Both the position numbers and the translations under genes were made by a program. A DNA stretch of 64,000 bases from the NCBI GenBank assembly GCA_963576735.1, contig OY755171.1, positions 5,642,001 through 5,706,000 of the forward strand, written 5' to 3'. The DNA comes from Bedellia somnulentella (lineage: Eukaryota > Arthropoda > Insecta > Lepidoptera > Bedelliidae). The notes under the pieces were generated by a model. That model had not been told where the DNA came from, searched no databases, and saw only the letters and a list, made by a program, of their open reading frames with translations. Of this stretch, positions 51,367-62,645 are shown one piece after another; the first letter of the stretch is position 1, and every line of letters begins with the position of its first letter.

Positions 51367-53224
51367 ATTTTTCTATATTCATAATAACGCTTCAAGCTAG
51401 TAATTACGTTTTTAATTAATAAGATTTTAATATTTGGCTCTTCAGACATGGATTTTAAGCATGACATAGCAATGTAACGTTTTATTTGTTTAGGAAATTT
51501 ATAATTTTAAAACAGTTTGTGGATGTTTCTGCAATATTCCACAACCGAGTGATCATAATTGCAACAGGAACTTATATTGCATTTTACTTATTAATTTGAA
51601 AAAATGAACATAAAATGTTTGCTTTGAACTTTGCTAAGTACTCCGTAATTAGGAACTTGGTCTAAACCGTCCTACGTTAAAAGATATCAGCAAGAGGCAC
51701 ATTATATTGAATTTCTTGTTTCTAATAAAAGTTTTCAGATATGATGTTGAGCATTTTAGTTAGAAAACAGCTGCAAGAAAGCCTATTCAGTTATTTTATT
51801 ATTTATGTTTTCAATTGCGCCGCGGAGTTTCGGCCTATTAAAACAATAAGTGTTATGTTAGGCGTTGTTTCTCACAGCATTTCGTTGCAAATAGTTTAGT
51901 GTGTGCCTATTTGAATAAAAACGTTATATTTTAATGTTTTAGAAATGATTTTATGTAACTTAGCGCGAAAATTGAGATTTGGAGCTATTGTCTCTTAAAA
52001 CACAGGGTATATTGATTATATTATAAGATAATGCTGATTTCATTTTAAATTTGTTTCAATGCAAAATATGATTCTTTGTAAAAATTTTAAGTTTTTACTG
52101 TACATAAATATTAAGTGTTTAAGGTTTCATTCATTGAATAATTTTCTTATATATTCATTACGAATATTGCTGTTCATATTGCCGTTATCGGATAAGATCC
52201 AGTAAAAGACTTTTAATGTGCAAAATCATTGAATAAAAAGATTGTTGTGTATATTGTGTATTAATTATTCCATATTATTCAAATTTTATCCTTACGAAAC
52301 AGTAAAAGGTATCCAGAAAGGTAATAAATATAATATAGTTTTTTTCATCGTTTCAAAGCAATTTTATTGAAAAATAATACTAGAATTCTATTTTTGGACA
52401 ATATTACAAAACAAAAATGGATCAATTTATACAAAGAAGTATTATTAAAAAAGGAACAAGGTAGATTTTTATCCACAGTTTCAAATCCCAGATAACGAGG
52501 ACAGTTTATTTTTAAGCCCTGTCTTGGTTTCTCGTCTAAACCAATTTCGTTTTCAAATTTCATTTCACCTCCTTGTTAGATCACTCGTCTAACGTTTTGC
52601 TTAAGTTCTTTAACAATGTTGATGACTAGCAGAAAATAAATGATTCAATTCAATAATTTATTATTAAAATTTTTCTATTGCTAGCTGAGTGTTTAACTGG
52701 AATGATACTTATTCCGATTGAAAAAGATAAATAAATAATATAACAGTTACGAAAATTCCTCTACCAGGAAACCAAGCACGAGCGTTATTATATCGTCACG
52801 GTATCATTTAGAATGAGAAGACAGTAAAAGTCAAAAAGTTTATTTTTCAAAATTAAGTTAACAATTAACATTTTTGGAACGTCAATTTTTTTAAATTTAT
52901 CATTAGTCCGTTCCTTCGGAAGGTGTTCGTAAAAAGAAGATGCAACAAAGAAACTCTTTACATTCACATTTTTTCAAAATATGGTTTGTACAATTTTCGG
53001 TCATATTTTTAATTATAAGAGATTTTCTATGCGACCAAACCAAACGCTAGTTTGACATAATTAACCTAAATTGTCCCTCACAAAAACGAATCACATAACG
53101 TGAGAAGAGTATACCATAGTAAGTGAGTACGTAAGAGATGTCTGTTTTATACCACGTGATATCTAGTCAAAAGCTCGCTTATACTAGTTATGCAGTGTGT
53201 TGTTTCATATCTGCAATATAAAGC
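51367..53224. other. AT-rich DNA downstream of the Ig gene
   Basis: Nothing recognised except AATAAA motifs (near 52231) that could be alternative polyadenylation sites. Confidence 0.45.
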
Positions 53225-53330
53225 CTTTGCTTTACGATCAGTTCCCCACTGCAAATCTCAATATTGGTGAAGATTTTCTAATTCTGAGGCACTGGCTGCC
53301 TTGTTTGAAAATTTATAGTCTCGAGCATAC
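53225..53330 (+). mobile_element. RS-like relic
   Basis: TTCCCCACTGCAAATCTC, GATTTTCTAATTCTGAGGC and ACTGGCTGCC echo the RS 3' half. Confidence 0.4.
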
Positions 53331-53485
53331 CTGCAAATACTCCGTATTCCGTCCGTCAAAAAGCTGGCTCTCATTTCTCCATCGTCTCCATTTCGCCATC
53401 TCATGAACCGTGATAGTAAAAAAGTCGTTTTATTATAGACAGTGTATGTTGCCGCTATAACAACTAATAAAAAACATATACATTT

Positions 53486-53733
53486 ATACATACATACATA
53501 TACTCACGGCTATAAATTCCTATAAGGGGTAGCCAGAGCTAAGGAATAAGAAATTACTCAGCCGCTCTTGGAAAGTTGAGTGGGGAAAAGATGGTAAAAT
53601 AAAGGTTCTTGGTGATGGGTCTCCAACCGCATCGCCCAAAAAGCCCTTAAAAACCGCAATACCGTTAGTCGCCTCTTACGTACACCCACCGGAAGTAATG
53701 GGGTAGTGCTATTCTAAGCCGACACTACACAGC
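53486..53733 (-). mobile_element. RS element
   Basis: Complete, minus strand; abuts an older degenerate copy. Confidence 0.87.
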
Positions 53734-53890
53734 ACATACATACAAATATACTCAAGGCTTTAAATTTGATATCCAAAATTATGTCCCCGTTTTGAAAGTT
53801 CAATAATAAAAAGGTTGGTGAAAGGTCTCCAACCACTTTTCCCAATAATAATCTTAAAAAACGCCAATACTCTAAGTTGAGTCTTATGAT
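53734..53890 (-). mobile_element. RS element, degenerate
   Basis: ACATACAAATATACTCAAGGC, GGTCTCCAACCAC and CGCCAATACTCTAAG are recognisable. Confidence 0.55.
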
Positions 53891-54650
53891 ATCCGTAATA
53901 ATAAATTAGTGAACATAAAAAAATATATAATGAAATCAGACTATTATTATTATTATTTAGGAGGGTATAATAATAACTAACGCTAAAAAAGTAGCAACTT
54001 TGTTTTATAAATTATGTATAATTCCTGGTCTTAACTTACTTTACCATCTACATAGAAATCAGTTTTTATAATTTACATTCATTCATCCTCACTCCTTTAG
54101 TCTAAAATTCACACTCAGTTTTGTAATACGCTTCCGTATTTATTACTAGAGCTAAAACTATTAATCACTCGACATAAGTATGAATAAATAAACCCACACA
54201 ACAATAGATTCGAGCAAAACAAATCAATGCACCGATGAAACCAACTGAAAGAAGCAACTATAAGACCAATTTCTAACAGAGTTCCGCAAATTTGGGGTCA
54301 GTATGTTGAATAATAAATGCTTCGAGCACGGTCTCCTTCGAATTACCCACCTAAATTATTGAACACACTCGGTTGGACGGACTTGGGTAAAATAAATAGA
54401 GTCCGTTATTTGCCAACTTAGAAAACTAATGGGGTACAAGCCAAATACGTTAGTTAATTTAGTGATCTTCTTTCGAATATTTGAGTAGATTTCGGAATAT
54501 ATAATCAGTAAGGTTTCGGGTTAAAATTTAGTAGGTGTATTTTAATGAATTGAGCAGAGTTAAAAAATCTACATTATACATTATTTTGCAATGTAGATTT
54601 CAAAGGTTTTGAGCGCAATCATAGGTAAAGTTTTATAAATTACATACATA
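53891..54650. other. AT-rich intergenic DNA
   Basis: No gene or repeat recognised. Confidence 0.55.
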
Positions 54651-55429
54651 TGTCGTAAGATGATTTGATGTTTAGGTTTTTTTGCAAAAACACGGATAAT
54701 TAGACAACGGTAAAAATATTGTTTAATCTTACTAGGTTTTTTTGTGAAAACACTAGTTGATTCAGTATAATTGCGAAAAGAGATGACAGTTTTTATGAAT
54801 ACTGAACACGAATTGGTTAATTGCAGTGCCCCATAAACACATCATCTCTGATTGGTTGGTAGTGATGACGTACTTACTTAATTGTTCCTAACCATTGTTT
54901 GGTTAATGGGTTGTTATTTTAATTTTAGTAACAAAAAGTTCCTAAGTATAAAAATAGAATTGTCATTTCCCTTTATATCTCTAGCTATAATACCTCAATA
55001 CTACAATTTTGCGACGTACTTACTTCACTGTTCCTACCAACATTGGCGACATCCGGCTTCTTCTGGAGTCTTCTCGGTCTGGAGGTTGCGGGTTTATCCC
55101 CGCTGAGAGCGATATTTATATGACGAGCATTGATTTAGATTATTTCTTAGTCTGGAATGGAAGTCTGACTTATTTTGGGGCTAACTTAATCTCAATCTAT
55201 ATAACCTATCTCAATACTACAATGACGAACCAATCAGAATAGGAGTAGGCGAGTAATCAGGAATCAGCCAATGAGCATGAAAGTTGTACAATCTTACTAA
55301 AACAACTAGTTTTTTTTCACAAAAAACATAGTAAGATTAAAAAATATTATCACCGTTGTTTAATTATCCGTGTTCTCCCTATCCCTAGGATTTTAGCAAC
55401 AAACCTAAACATCAAATCATCCTACGACA
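54651..55429. mobile_element. MITE/foldback element IV with about 110-bp terminal inverted repeats
   Basis: Left end TGTCGTAAGATGATTTGATG (54651 on) is matched inversely by the right end CATCAAATCATCCTACGACA (to 55429). The arms extend over about 110-130 bp with some divergence (ACACGGATAATTA...ACAACGGT on both). It is inserted in the TATG tail of the minus-strand RTE fragment, with ACATACATA/CATACATA on either side. A tRNA-derived SINE (55008-55209) is inserted in it. Confidence 0.72.
55008..55209 (+). mobile_element. tS2 SINE inserted in foldback IV
   Basis: Flanked by a perfect 14-bp duplication CTCAATACTACAAT (54994-55007 and 55210-55223). Contains GGTTGCGGGTTTATCCCCGC and TTATTTTGGGGCTAACTTAATC. 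Confidence 0.85.
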
Positions 55430-55845
55430 CATACATATACTCACGCCGTTAATTCCCATTTGGGCAGGCAAAGACTATTGATCGCCATTTCGTACGATCC
55501 TGGCATATCCATCAATCTTTTCATACATGCTCTTTTGTTCTTCATACTTCAGACGCCTGCCTTTTTGAGCACACTCTTAATTTGGTCCAAGTGTGTTCTC
55601 CGTGGCCGTCCTCTGCTAACATTACCTTCCACAGTAACTTTATAAATACCTTTTACCAATTTCCTATCATCCATCCTCTCGATGTGACCAAACCATCTCA
55701 ACATTCCTTTTTCTATCTTACTTACAATATTATCTTTTATAACGCATCTTTGGCGAATAACTTCATATCTCACACGATATCATAACCGTAAATTACTAAC
55801 TTCTCTGAGTGACCTCATTTATACTGCATTCACTCTGCTTTTATA
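55429..55845 (-). mobile_element. RTE-like LINE, 3' fragment
   Basis: The minus strand encodes VIRQRCVIKDNIVSKIEKG, then GHIERMDDRKLVKG and GRPRRTHLDQIKS, equivalent to 44910-45340 of the LINE; a frame break lies after LKKAGV. Its TATG tail is interrupted by the foldback element at 54651-55429, with more CATA repeat on the far side. Confidence 0.78.
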
Positions 55846-56599
55846 AATTATAAGCCTTAATTTTTTTTGGATACACCTCCGAATCCTTTTTATTTAACAT
55901 ATTGGAAGCATTATTTCGTCAAATAAAAAGTTATAAGATTTTATATGCTGCTATAATGCTATAAAAGCTGGTAGTTAGAGGTAAAAAATAAGACCACGAG
56001 CTTCTCAGGCCACGCATAAAACAGGGTTTGCAGCAACTTACCTACCTCAACACATTAGTTTTACGTATTCTGTGTAATATTTTAAAATTATAATTTTCCG
56101 AATTTATATGCTAGTGACATTTTAACAAAGGCTAAAAATAATGAAAGTACTGCGTACATTCATGCTAACCGTAAATCACAACTTTTTATACCCAAGAGCC
56201 AGCAAGTTACAACGTGGACCAACAAATCTATTTTTTTAAATCAATCGTTTCTTATTCAGTTGACTCATGCAGTATGTAAAAGATGCCATTAAGAAAAGGT
56301 GTCACTTAAGAGGCGGAAGTTGTGGGTAATAATAATATTTATATAATAATCTAGTTTCACTACTAATGGGTTGAGCAGTACTACCACTTGCTTACTTTTA
56401 ACCCTTCGACGGATGAAATTCCGTCAACGGTTGAGAGGCGCCCGGGTGCCTCTGTCGGAGCGCGCCACTTAAAACGAATCTGCTGTATTCTTTGTAAGTA
56501 TTTCAAACTTGTTTTTCTCCCTTTGCGAATCAGAGTAAATACTATTCTTCTATTAAAAAAACAAACGGTAGTACATCATATGATATGTTATATATTTTA
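55846..56599. other. Intergenic DNA with a small GC-rich palindromic patch
   Basis: 56400-56470 has GACGGATGAAATTCCGTC and GAGGCGCCCGGGTGCCTC, two short palindromes in tandem. No gene recognised. Confidence 0.45.
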
Positions 56600-56751
56600 C
56601 ATACATACATATACTCACGGCTATAAATTCCTAGAAGGGGTAGCCAGAGCTAAGGAATTAGAAATTCCTCAGCCACTTTTGGAAAGTTGTCTTACGTAAA
56701 CGCACCGGGAGAATTGGGTTAGTGCTATTCTAAATCGACAGTACACAGCAG
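56600..56751 (-). mobile_element. RS element, internal deletion
   Basis: Tail half to GGAAAGTTG is joined directly to CTTACGTAAACGCACCGG and head ACAGTACACAGC; about 95 bp of the middle is lost. Confidence 0.78.
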
Positions 56752-56774
56752 TTATATATTTTATGTATTTACTA

Positions 56775-56815
56775 GATGAAAACCCGGCTTCGCTCGGGTG
56801 TATTATGGCTCATAA
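56775..56815 (+). mobile_element. Family H-like end fragment
   Basis: ACTAGATGAAAACCCGGCTTCGCTCGGG resembles the start of family H. Only about 40 bp match. Confidence 0.35.
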
Positions 56816-57158
56816 TACACATCTAGTTACAAAATGTAGGTAGTTAATTCTGTAGTCATCGGTTCTCAAGGAATATTAAAGGTTAGCAAGGCATAGATTC
56901 GTATAGCTTCGTTCATTGTTTTTATCAATCCTGAAAAGTGCTTAATTGAAGCTTTTATAATATCATTTTGTGGCCCATTAACTACGACTGCAAATAACAA
57001 AGTTTTGCCTCCAAAAGTTAATTTAATATTCGATCAACTACTACGATATCATGACATTTAGTCATGGGTGCTTCATAGTTGTAAATACAAGTCTTTCCAG
57101 TTACTCCTGGGCCGTCACAGTGTGTTTTGTATTGTATCGACCACGAATTTTTGTTCGG

Positions 57159-57193
57159 CTGATTGTAGTTTTAAAGTCCGCGCACTACAATCA
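57159..57193. repeat. Small hairpin
   Basis: GCTGATTGTAGT is repeated inversely as ACTACAATCAGC, with a loop of about 14 nt. No function is visible. Confidence 0.6.
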
Positions 57194-57224
57194 GCACTAC
57201 AGCTGATAAAAAAGTGCCTACAGA

Positions 57225-57396
57225 TCTGTGGTAACAGCAAAGATATACTGGCCAGTACACCCTGATGTGTACCAACTTATAATTTGTATCTATGCTTAAC
57301 TCGAAATACATTTACACTCCGCGATGTAGGAATATGAGTGTGACGCTGCTATGTGCGTTTGAGTCCGCAGTAGTGTGCGCTCTAACATGACTCCCA
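57225..57396 (+). repeat. 172-bp direct repeat, copy 1
   Basis: Nearly identical to 57610-57781 (CAGCAAAGATATACTGGCCA ... CTCTAACATGACTCCCA), with about five differences. Separated from copy 2 by 213 bp. No known element recognised. Confidence 0.85.
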
Positions 57397-57609
57397 GAGT
57401 ACTCCCCTCCTAGTCGATACGACGATATCAAAGCTAGGAGGTACCTATTACCAATTACCAAATTCAATGTGAGCAATGTGGCAGGTGATTGCATGCCTAT
57501 AGATGCTCTGCTGAATGAATGGTGTGGTGAGGTAAGCGAGGAATAAAAGTTGTGGGTAGATCGAGAAATGTAGTAGAAAGAAGCGCGTGTTCTTATCGAG
57601 GGGTCACCA

Positions 57610-57781
57610 CTGTGGAAACAGCAAAGATATACTGGCCAGTACACCCCTGCTGTGTACCAACTTATAATTTGTATCTATGCTTAACTCGAAAAACATTTAC
57701 ACTCCGCGATGTAGGAATATGAGTGAGACGCTGCTATGTGCGTTTGAGTCCGCAGTAGTGTGCGCTCTAACATGACTCCCA
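57610..57781 (+). repeat. 172-bp direct repeat, copy 2
   Basis: Second copy of the repeat at 57225. Immediately followed by ACAGATCCACAAACTTTTCT, which is repeated in inverted form at 58571-58597. Confidence 0.85.
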
Positions 57782-58084
57782 CAGATCCACAAACTTTTCT
57801 TGGCCGACGGCAGAATTGGTACTACTGTCACCATTTTGAAATTCATATTGTCATTGTCTGTTAGCCTTCCACTAAATAAAAACTTATAGTATGACCTACG
57901 TATACAATAAATTATCATTTCCGTTTTAATATTTTTGAATAGGTAACTTTTTTTAAAGACAATTAATTATATAATGTTTCTTTGCTTATTGATAAACGCT
58001 TTTCTTTCAAGTATTCAATATAAAAAGAAATGTATATTATTATTTATTTCGGTAATATTATCGTATTAAGAATTAACTTATTTC

Positions 58085-58236
58085 ATTAATTTATCATAGT
58101 TGTTCACGGGGTGAGGCAAAACATAGTGAAGAAACACACATGGCTAAGTTGTACCAATGTCACGTGATGTTCAGAAGTATTAGTACCTCTATCAATCCCT
58201 TCGGGGATATTTTGCGTGTACTTTTGAGTCTTTGAG
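58085..58236 (+). mobile_element. tS1 SINE, internally deleted
   Basis: ACACACATGGCTAAGTTGTAC is joined to AATGTCACGTGATGTTCAG, skipping the central section; ends GGGGATATTTTGCGTGTAC. Confidence 0.7.
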
Positions 58237-58258
58237 TCTTATTTCATTAAAATAATAA

Positions 58259-58459
58259 CATACATACATATACCAGTCATAGCCAGAGCTAAGGCATTAG
58301 AAATTTCTCAGACACTTTTGTAAAGTTGAGTGGGGAAAAAATGGTAAAATAAAGGTTGTTAGTGATGGGTCTCCAACCGCATCGCCCAGAAATCCCTTAA
58401 AGAAAATTTTCTTACCGGAAGAAATGGAGTAGTGCTATTCTAAGCCGACACTATACAGC
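58259..58459 (-). mobile_element. RS element, two internal deletions
   Basis: The CTCACGGCTATAAATCC segment and the GTTAGTCGCC segment are missing; the rest is clear up to GCCGACACTATACAGC. Confidence 0.75.
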
Positions 58460-58669
58460 AAAATAATAAATTAAATCAATATTAGCCTATATAATTTAAA
58501 ATGATTCCCCTTATAATGGTTATGTTTTATTTACTGGCAATACTAATACCGATGATAGCGACACTCACCGGCCAAGAAAAGTTTGTGGATCTGTAAAACA
58601 ATATTTTTGCGAAACTTTAACGACTGAAGAAAAAAATAAACTACAATAATAATTTCATCAAGAAGTAAG

Positions 58670-58920
58670 ATAGACTCGACCCAAACCTTCCTTAAAAAAA
58701 TCTCCTTTGTAAAACGATTGAAAAATTTTATGAAACGGAACGGTTACGTCATCGGATGTCAGTCAATATGGCGACTGAGATTTGTCTGTCAGCAGACAGC
58801 ACCATTAGAATTTAGCGAAATACTCGACAATCCGAATTTTGCGGATACATGTTATCGACTCAAAATCATTATTTTTTTATGTTTTATTATTCAGGTAAGG
58901 TTTCGATCGAGTCTACCGTA
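58670..58920. mobile_element. Possible small MITE
   Basis: GATAGACTCGACCCAAACCTT at the left is inversely matched by AAGGTTTCGATCGAGTCTACC at the right. The 75-codon frame inside matches nothing I recognise. Confidence 0.35.
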
Positions 58921-58957
58921 CCCCGTGACGAAATTATTAATATAGATAAGCTAAATC

Positions 58958-59020
58958 TAAAAGTGTCTGAGAAATTTCTAATTCCTTAGCTCTGTGGCTA
59001 TGGCTGGTATATGTATGTAT
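58958..59020 (+). mobile_element. RS element 3' fragment
   Basis: AAAGTGTCTGAGAAATTTC, TTCCTTAGCTCTG and a TATATGTATGTATG tail. Confidence 0.6.
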
Positions 59021-59041
59021 GTTATTAATTTAATGAAATTA

Positions 59042-59127
59042 GACTCAAAGACTCAAAAGTACACGCAAAATATCCCCGAAGGGGTTGACATAGGTACTAA
59101 TACTTCTGAACATCACGTGACATTGGT
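59042..59127 (-). mobile_element. tS1 SINE, 3' fragment
   Basis: GTACACGCAAAATATCCCCG to GAACATCACGTGACATTGG. Shares the unusual GCAAAATATCC with 58085-58236 in inverse, so the two may be related by inversion or duplication. Confidence 0.7.
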
Positions 59128-60199
59128 TCAACTGAAAATCAGCTGAGGCAGGACCTTTTCACATTTGTTAAATTTATAATTTTCTTTATCACTTGTTTTT
59201 TAATGTCTTTATTTTATTACTTTAATGTTTAAGTAAACTTTATAAGTACCATTTAGTAATTCAAATGTGAATAAATGTCTCTTCTTCTTCTAAATAAAAT
59301 TGTAAAATTGAATGGAGGCAAGCGTTGATTTTAATTTTGTAATTCAATCAACCTAGGCGTATTGGTTTTGTTCTTTTTTCCCGCATTGAACCGATTAAGC
59401 ACTTTAATAGCTGGGAAAAAAGGTTCTGTTTATGGTATATAGATTGCATAAACTCACTGTTTAAGTATTTAAAACATGTAGCTTTACGTAATCAAAATTT
59501 TTGCATATCATTACATTTGTAACATACATTTTAATTAATTTTATTCAATGTTCAATGGATAATTCTGACCTCATCTCATTTGAAAGGCTGCATAACAAAA
59601 CAATCCGGAGAGATTCGCTGAAAAAGAGAATGAATGAAAATTATTCATTTCCACAAATTGTGGTGTGACCTAGTTGGTATTCTGTGCACAACATCAATGT
59701 AAGTACAAACACACACATACACGCCCTCTCACAATTTTCACCTGAGCTTCAATCTGAATCAGAATACATCGAAAAAAAGCAGAACAATCCCTTATCTCTG
59801 TCACTGCTGACGCTTTTTGTGAGTAGAAAAGGGATGGATATATATTGGAGTAAAGTTTTGGGAGAAGAGAAATTTTTGGTTCAGGAATGCTCATTTGTTT
59901 TGCGAGACTTACATGATAACACGATCAAATCTACTAGAATTTTGAGTAGGAACGTGAGGGGAAAAGTTAAAACAGTCAAGGTTGAACTTCGGCAGACACG
60001 CTATAAAAGCGACATCGCCTGTATGTGCCTGGTTTACTTGAGTAAGTTTTAGTAATACGGCAATAATATTTAACCTTGAATTCAGTCGCACATTATTCTT
60101 AGTTGTATAAGTAGTTATGAAGTTTTTTAGAATAGGTTTTAAATGTATCTGCCATGCTTATATTTCACTAATTAGACTTTCATGAGATATTACAAGATC
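59128..60199. other. Intergenic DNA with an unassigned 122-codon frame
   Basis: The frame at 59684-60052 begins MHNINVSTNTHIH and shows no domain, signal peptide or splice context that I can support; probably incidental. Confidence 0.4.
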
Positions 60200-60470
60200 A
60201 AACTCAAATATCCACACCACGAATTTCTGAAGGGTATGGTAGAGGTGCTAATACTTCTGAACTCCACGTGACATTGTCACCTGGTAACTACGTTTTGTTT
60301 GGACAGTGTTTTCACGTGATACGGGGCAGGTCTATCGCTGTTTTGTACGAATACACAGTCACATGACTGAGTACAACTCAGCCATGTAGGTGTCCTCACG
60401 ATGATTTCCCTCCCCATTCACAAACATGATAAATGAACCACACATATAACTTGACAGAGGACTATTTGGT
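60200..60470 (-). mobile_element. tS1 SINE, diverged
   Basis: CTCAAATATCCACACCACG, CACGTGATACGGGGCAGG and ATGACTGAGTACAACTCAGCC; the tRNA head is lost. Confidence 0.75.
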
Positions 60471-60585
60471 GTAGTATTGAATAATAATATCTAAAGCTAT
60501 TATCCAACTTTTTGAATAAAAAATTACATGTTAGAATAAAAATAAAAAGCAGTAAACAGTTTTGTTTTACAGTGCATATTCAAAT

Positions 60586-60833
60586 GCCGAATGCCGTGTA
60601 GTGCCGGCTTAGAATGTCGCTACCCCTTTCCATCCACGGGTGTCGTAAGAGGCGACTAAGGGTATTGGGGTTTTTAATTGGATTTTTGGGCGATGCGGTT
60701 GGAGAACCATCACCAAAAACCTTTATTTAACGATCTTTTCCCCACTCAACTTCCAAAAGTGGCTGAGGAATTTATAATTCCTTAGCTCTGGTTACCCCGT
60801 CTAGGGAATTATAGCCGTAAGTATATGTATGTT
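60586..60833 (+). mobile_element. RS element with 13-bp target duplication
   Basis: Complete; flanked by TGCATATTCAAAT at 60573-60585 and 60834-60846. Head CCGTGTAGTGCCGGCTTAGA is nearly the LINE head. Confidence 0.9.
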
Positions 60834-60846
60834 TGCATATTCAAAT

Positions 60847-62164
60847 ATGTGTAGGTATATGTACGTATCTGCAGAAGCTCGCGTTAAATAAATGACGATT
60901 ATATAACTTGCAGTAGTAAACACTGCAAAAGCAATAAATATTTTTCTAAGAAACATGATTCTGCCACTGGACCTTCTCTAAACGGAAATGAGGCTTGACT
61001 AGGCAACAATTGTACACTATGAGTTTGCAAAACCGTGATAATATACAATAAAATGGCATATCTTCGAAATCTCTATTTTCATAAAATGTCGACATCTAAT
61101 CTCGATTAATTAAATAAGTCTTTGTTGATCAAAGAACTAATTACAAATAATCCCAGACAACAAAATCGTAAACCCTTAAAAGTTTATAAAATATTTGTCA
61201 ACTTTGACATTTAGGCAAGGGTGAATGTCGGACGAATGTCGTTTTAGGCCGTAAGACCTTCAGCAGTTTCATATTTCATCGGTTTGTTCTGAATTTTATA
61301 CTTCAGTGCGTCAAGTACCTGTTTTATTATTGAGCGCACGAGTAACGGCCTGAATTTTAAAATCAATAGTCTCTTCGGTCAATACACAAACAAACACAAT
61401 TTCAATTAAGCTTATCCGAAATTTTGGACTTTGATGGATGCCTTCATTACTAAATGACATTGATGATCAAATCGGCCACTGATGACTGCTCATTTATTCT
61501 GGATGCGGCAGTCCTGAGCTAATGACTGCTGGTAAACGGTGGGCAATAAATGTGATTCTATTCTGATCGCTTAGGAGATGACCGAGATATTATTTACATT
61601 AAATATTTATACATTTCTTAGTTTTTCTATAAATTTAAAGAATCAGTATTTATTTAACTACTGTGAACCCCAGTTAAAAAAAACAAGTAAATTTTCAGGA
61701 AAAAAATATTTTTGCTAAAATATACTTGTGAAGGTGAACGGCAAATGGACACTATGTCTTTACCCGTATAATTTTTGTTTGCCAATTTAGCGCAATTTTT
61801 GGAGTACAAATGCTTTGCCGAGAAAGATAAATAAAAATAGATATTATGGGCTACAATTAAAACGCATTAGATAATGGGCTTTCAGAGATAAAATATATTA
61901 AAACGTAATAGATGTATATACCGGTATACTAAAAAGAAGTGAATGTTGATATAAATACCTCAACCCTTATCCATCACCACTGAAGGCCTTTAAACTATGC
62001 TGAAAATATTTGGACATAGTCCGCAATACTGGCCTAGTGCTTGTTGGTGAAATAATAACTACTGCAAAACTCTTTAGGACCGACGGTTTAATGGAACCTC
62101 TGAAACCAATGACATATTAATTTCTCGATCATCCAATTAATAGAGCCTTTTACATCTTACCAAA
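60847..62164. other. AT-rich intergenic DNA
   Basis: Nothing recognised. Confidence 0.55.
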
Positions 62165-62337
62165 TTAACTGTCACATGAGTAAGCACATCTTGGCCATAT
62201 ATATTCCCTGCGAATTTTTACTAACCATAAATATCACTTTGGACAAGTCAAATTTGTGTACACCCGACCCGGTATCAAAACTGGCGCCTGTTTGAATGAA
62301 ATGGTTTTCTACCCATTGAGCCATCCCGGTATTGACA
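62165..62337 (-). mobile_element. tS1 SINE, head half, degenerate
   Basis: CTGTCACATGAGTAAGCAC, ACACCCGACCCGGTATCAAAAC (inverted B-box) and CTACCCATTGAGCCATCCCGG. Confidence 0.65.
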
Positions 62338-62426
62338 ACAGCCACGATTAAAACATATACAGAAACATGATATTTTAAATTCATGATTCATTTAACACAT
62401 TGTCACTGAACCAAATAATATATTTA

Positions 62427-62645
62427 TTACATACATACATATATGTATGTAATAAATATATTATTATACTCACGATAATTAATCCCAATTTCTAGGAGAC
62501 AAAATGGAATGAAGAAAGTATAGTTGATGATGGGTCTCTAACCGCATTACCCAAAAACCACTTAAAAAGGCCCATAACCTTAATTGCCTTTTACGACACT
62601 CTGGGGTAGAAAGGGGTAGCAACATTTTAAGCCGGCACTACACGC
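62427..62645 (-). mobile_element. RS element, diverged
   Basis: A palindromic TATG/CATA tail, then CTCACGATAATTAATCCC to TTAAGCCGGCACTACACGC. Confidence 0.75.

Larger units (their letters stand above)
57781..58597. mobile_element. Possible DNA element bounded by 27-bp inverted repeats
   Basis: ACAGATCCACAAACTTTTCT (57781 on) and its inverse ending at 58597 form near-perfect 27-bp ends including CTTGGCCG. Inside are a tRNA-derived SINE and an RS element. No clear target duplication is seen, so this could be two chance-placed copies. Confidence 0.35.

Noticed and set aside
59684..60052. 122-codon frame as a gene
   Set aside because: No homology, signal, domain or splice support; composition is like the surrounding DNA.
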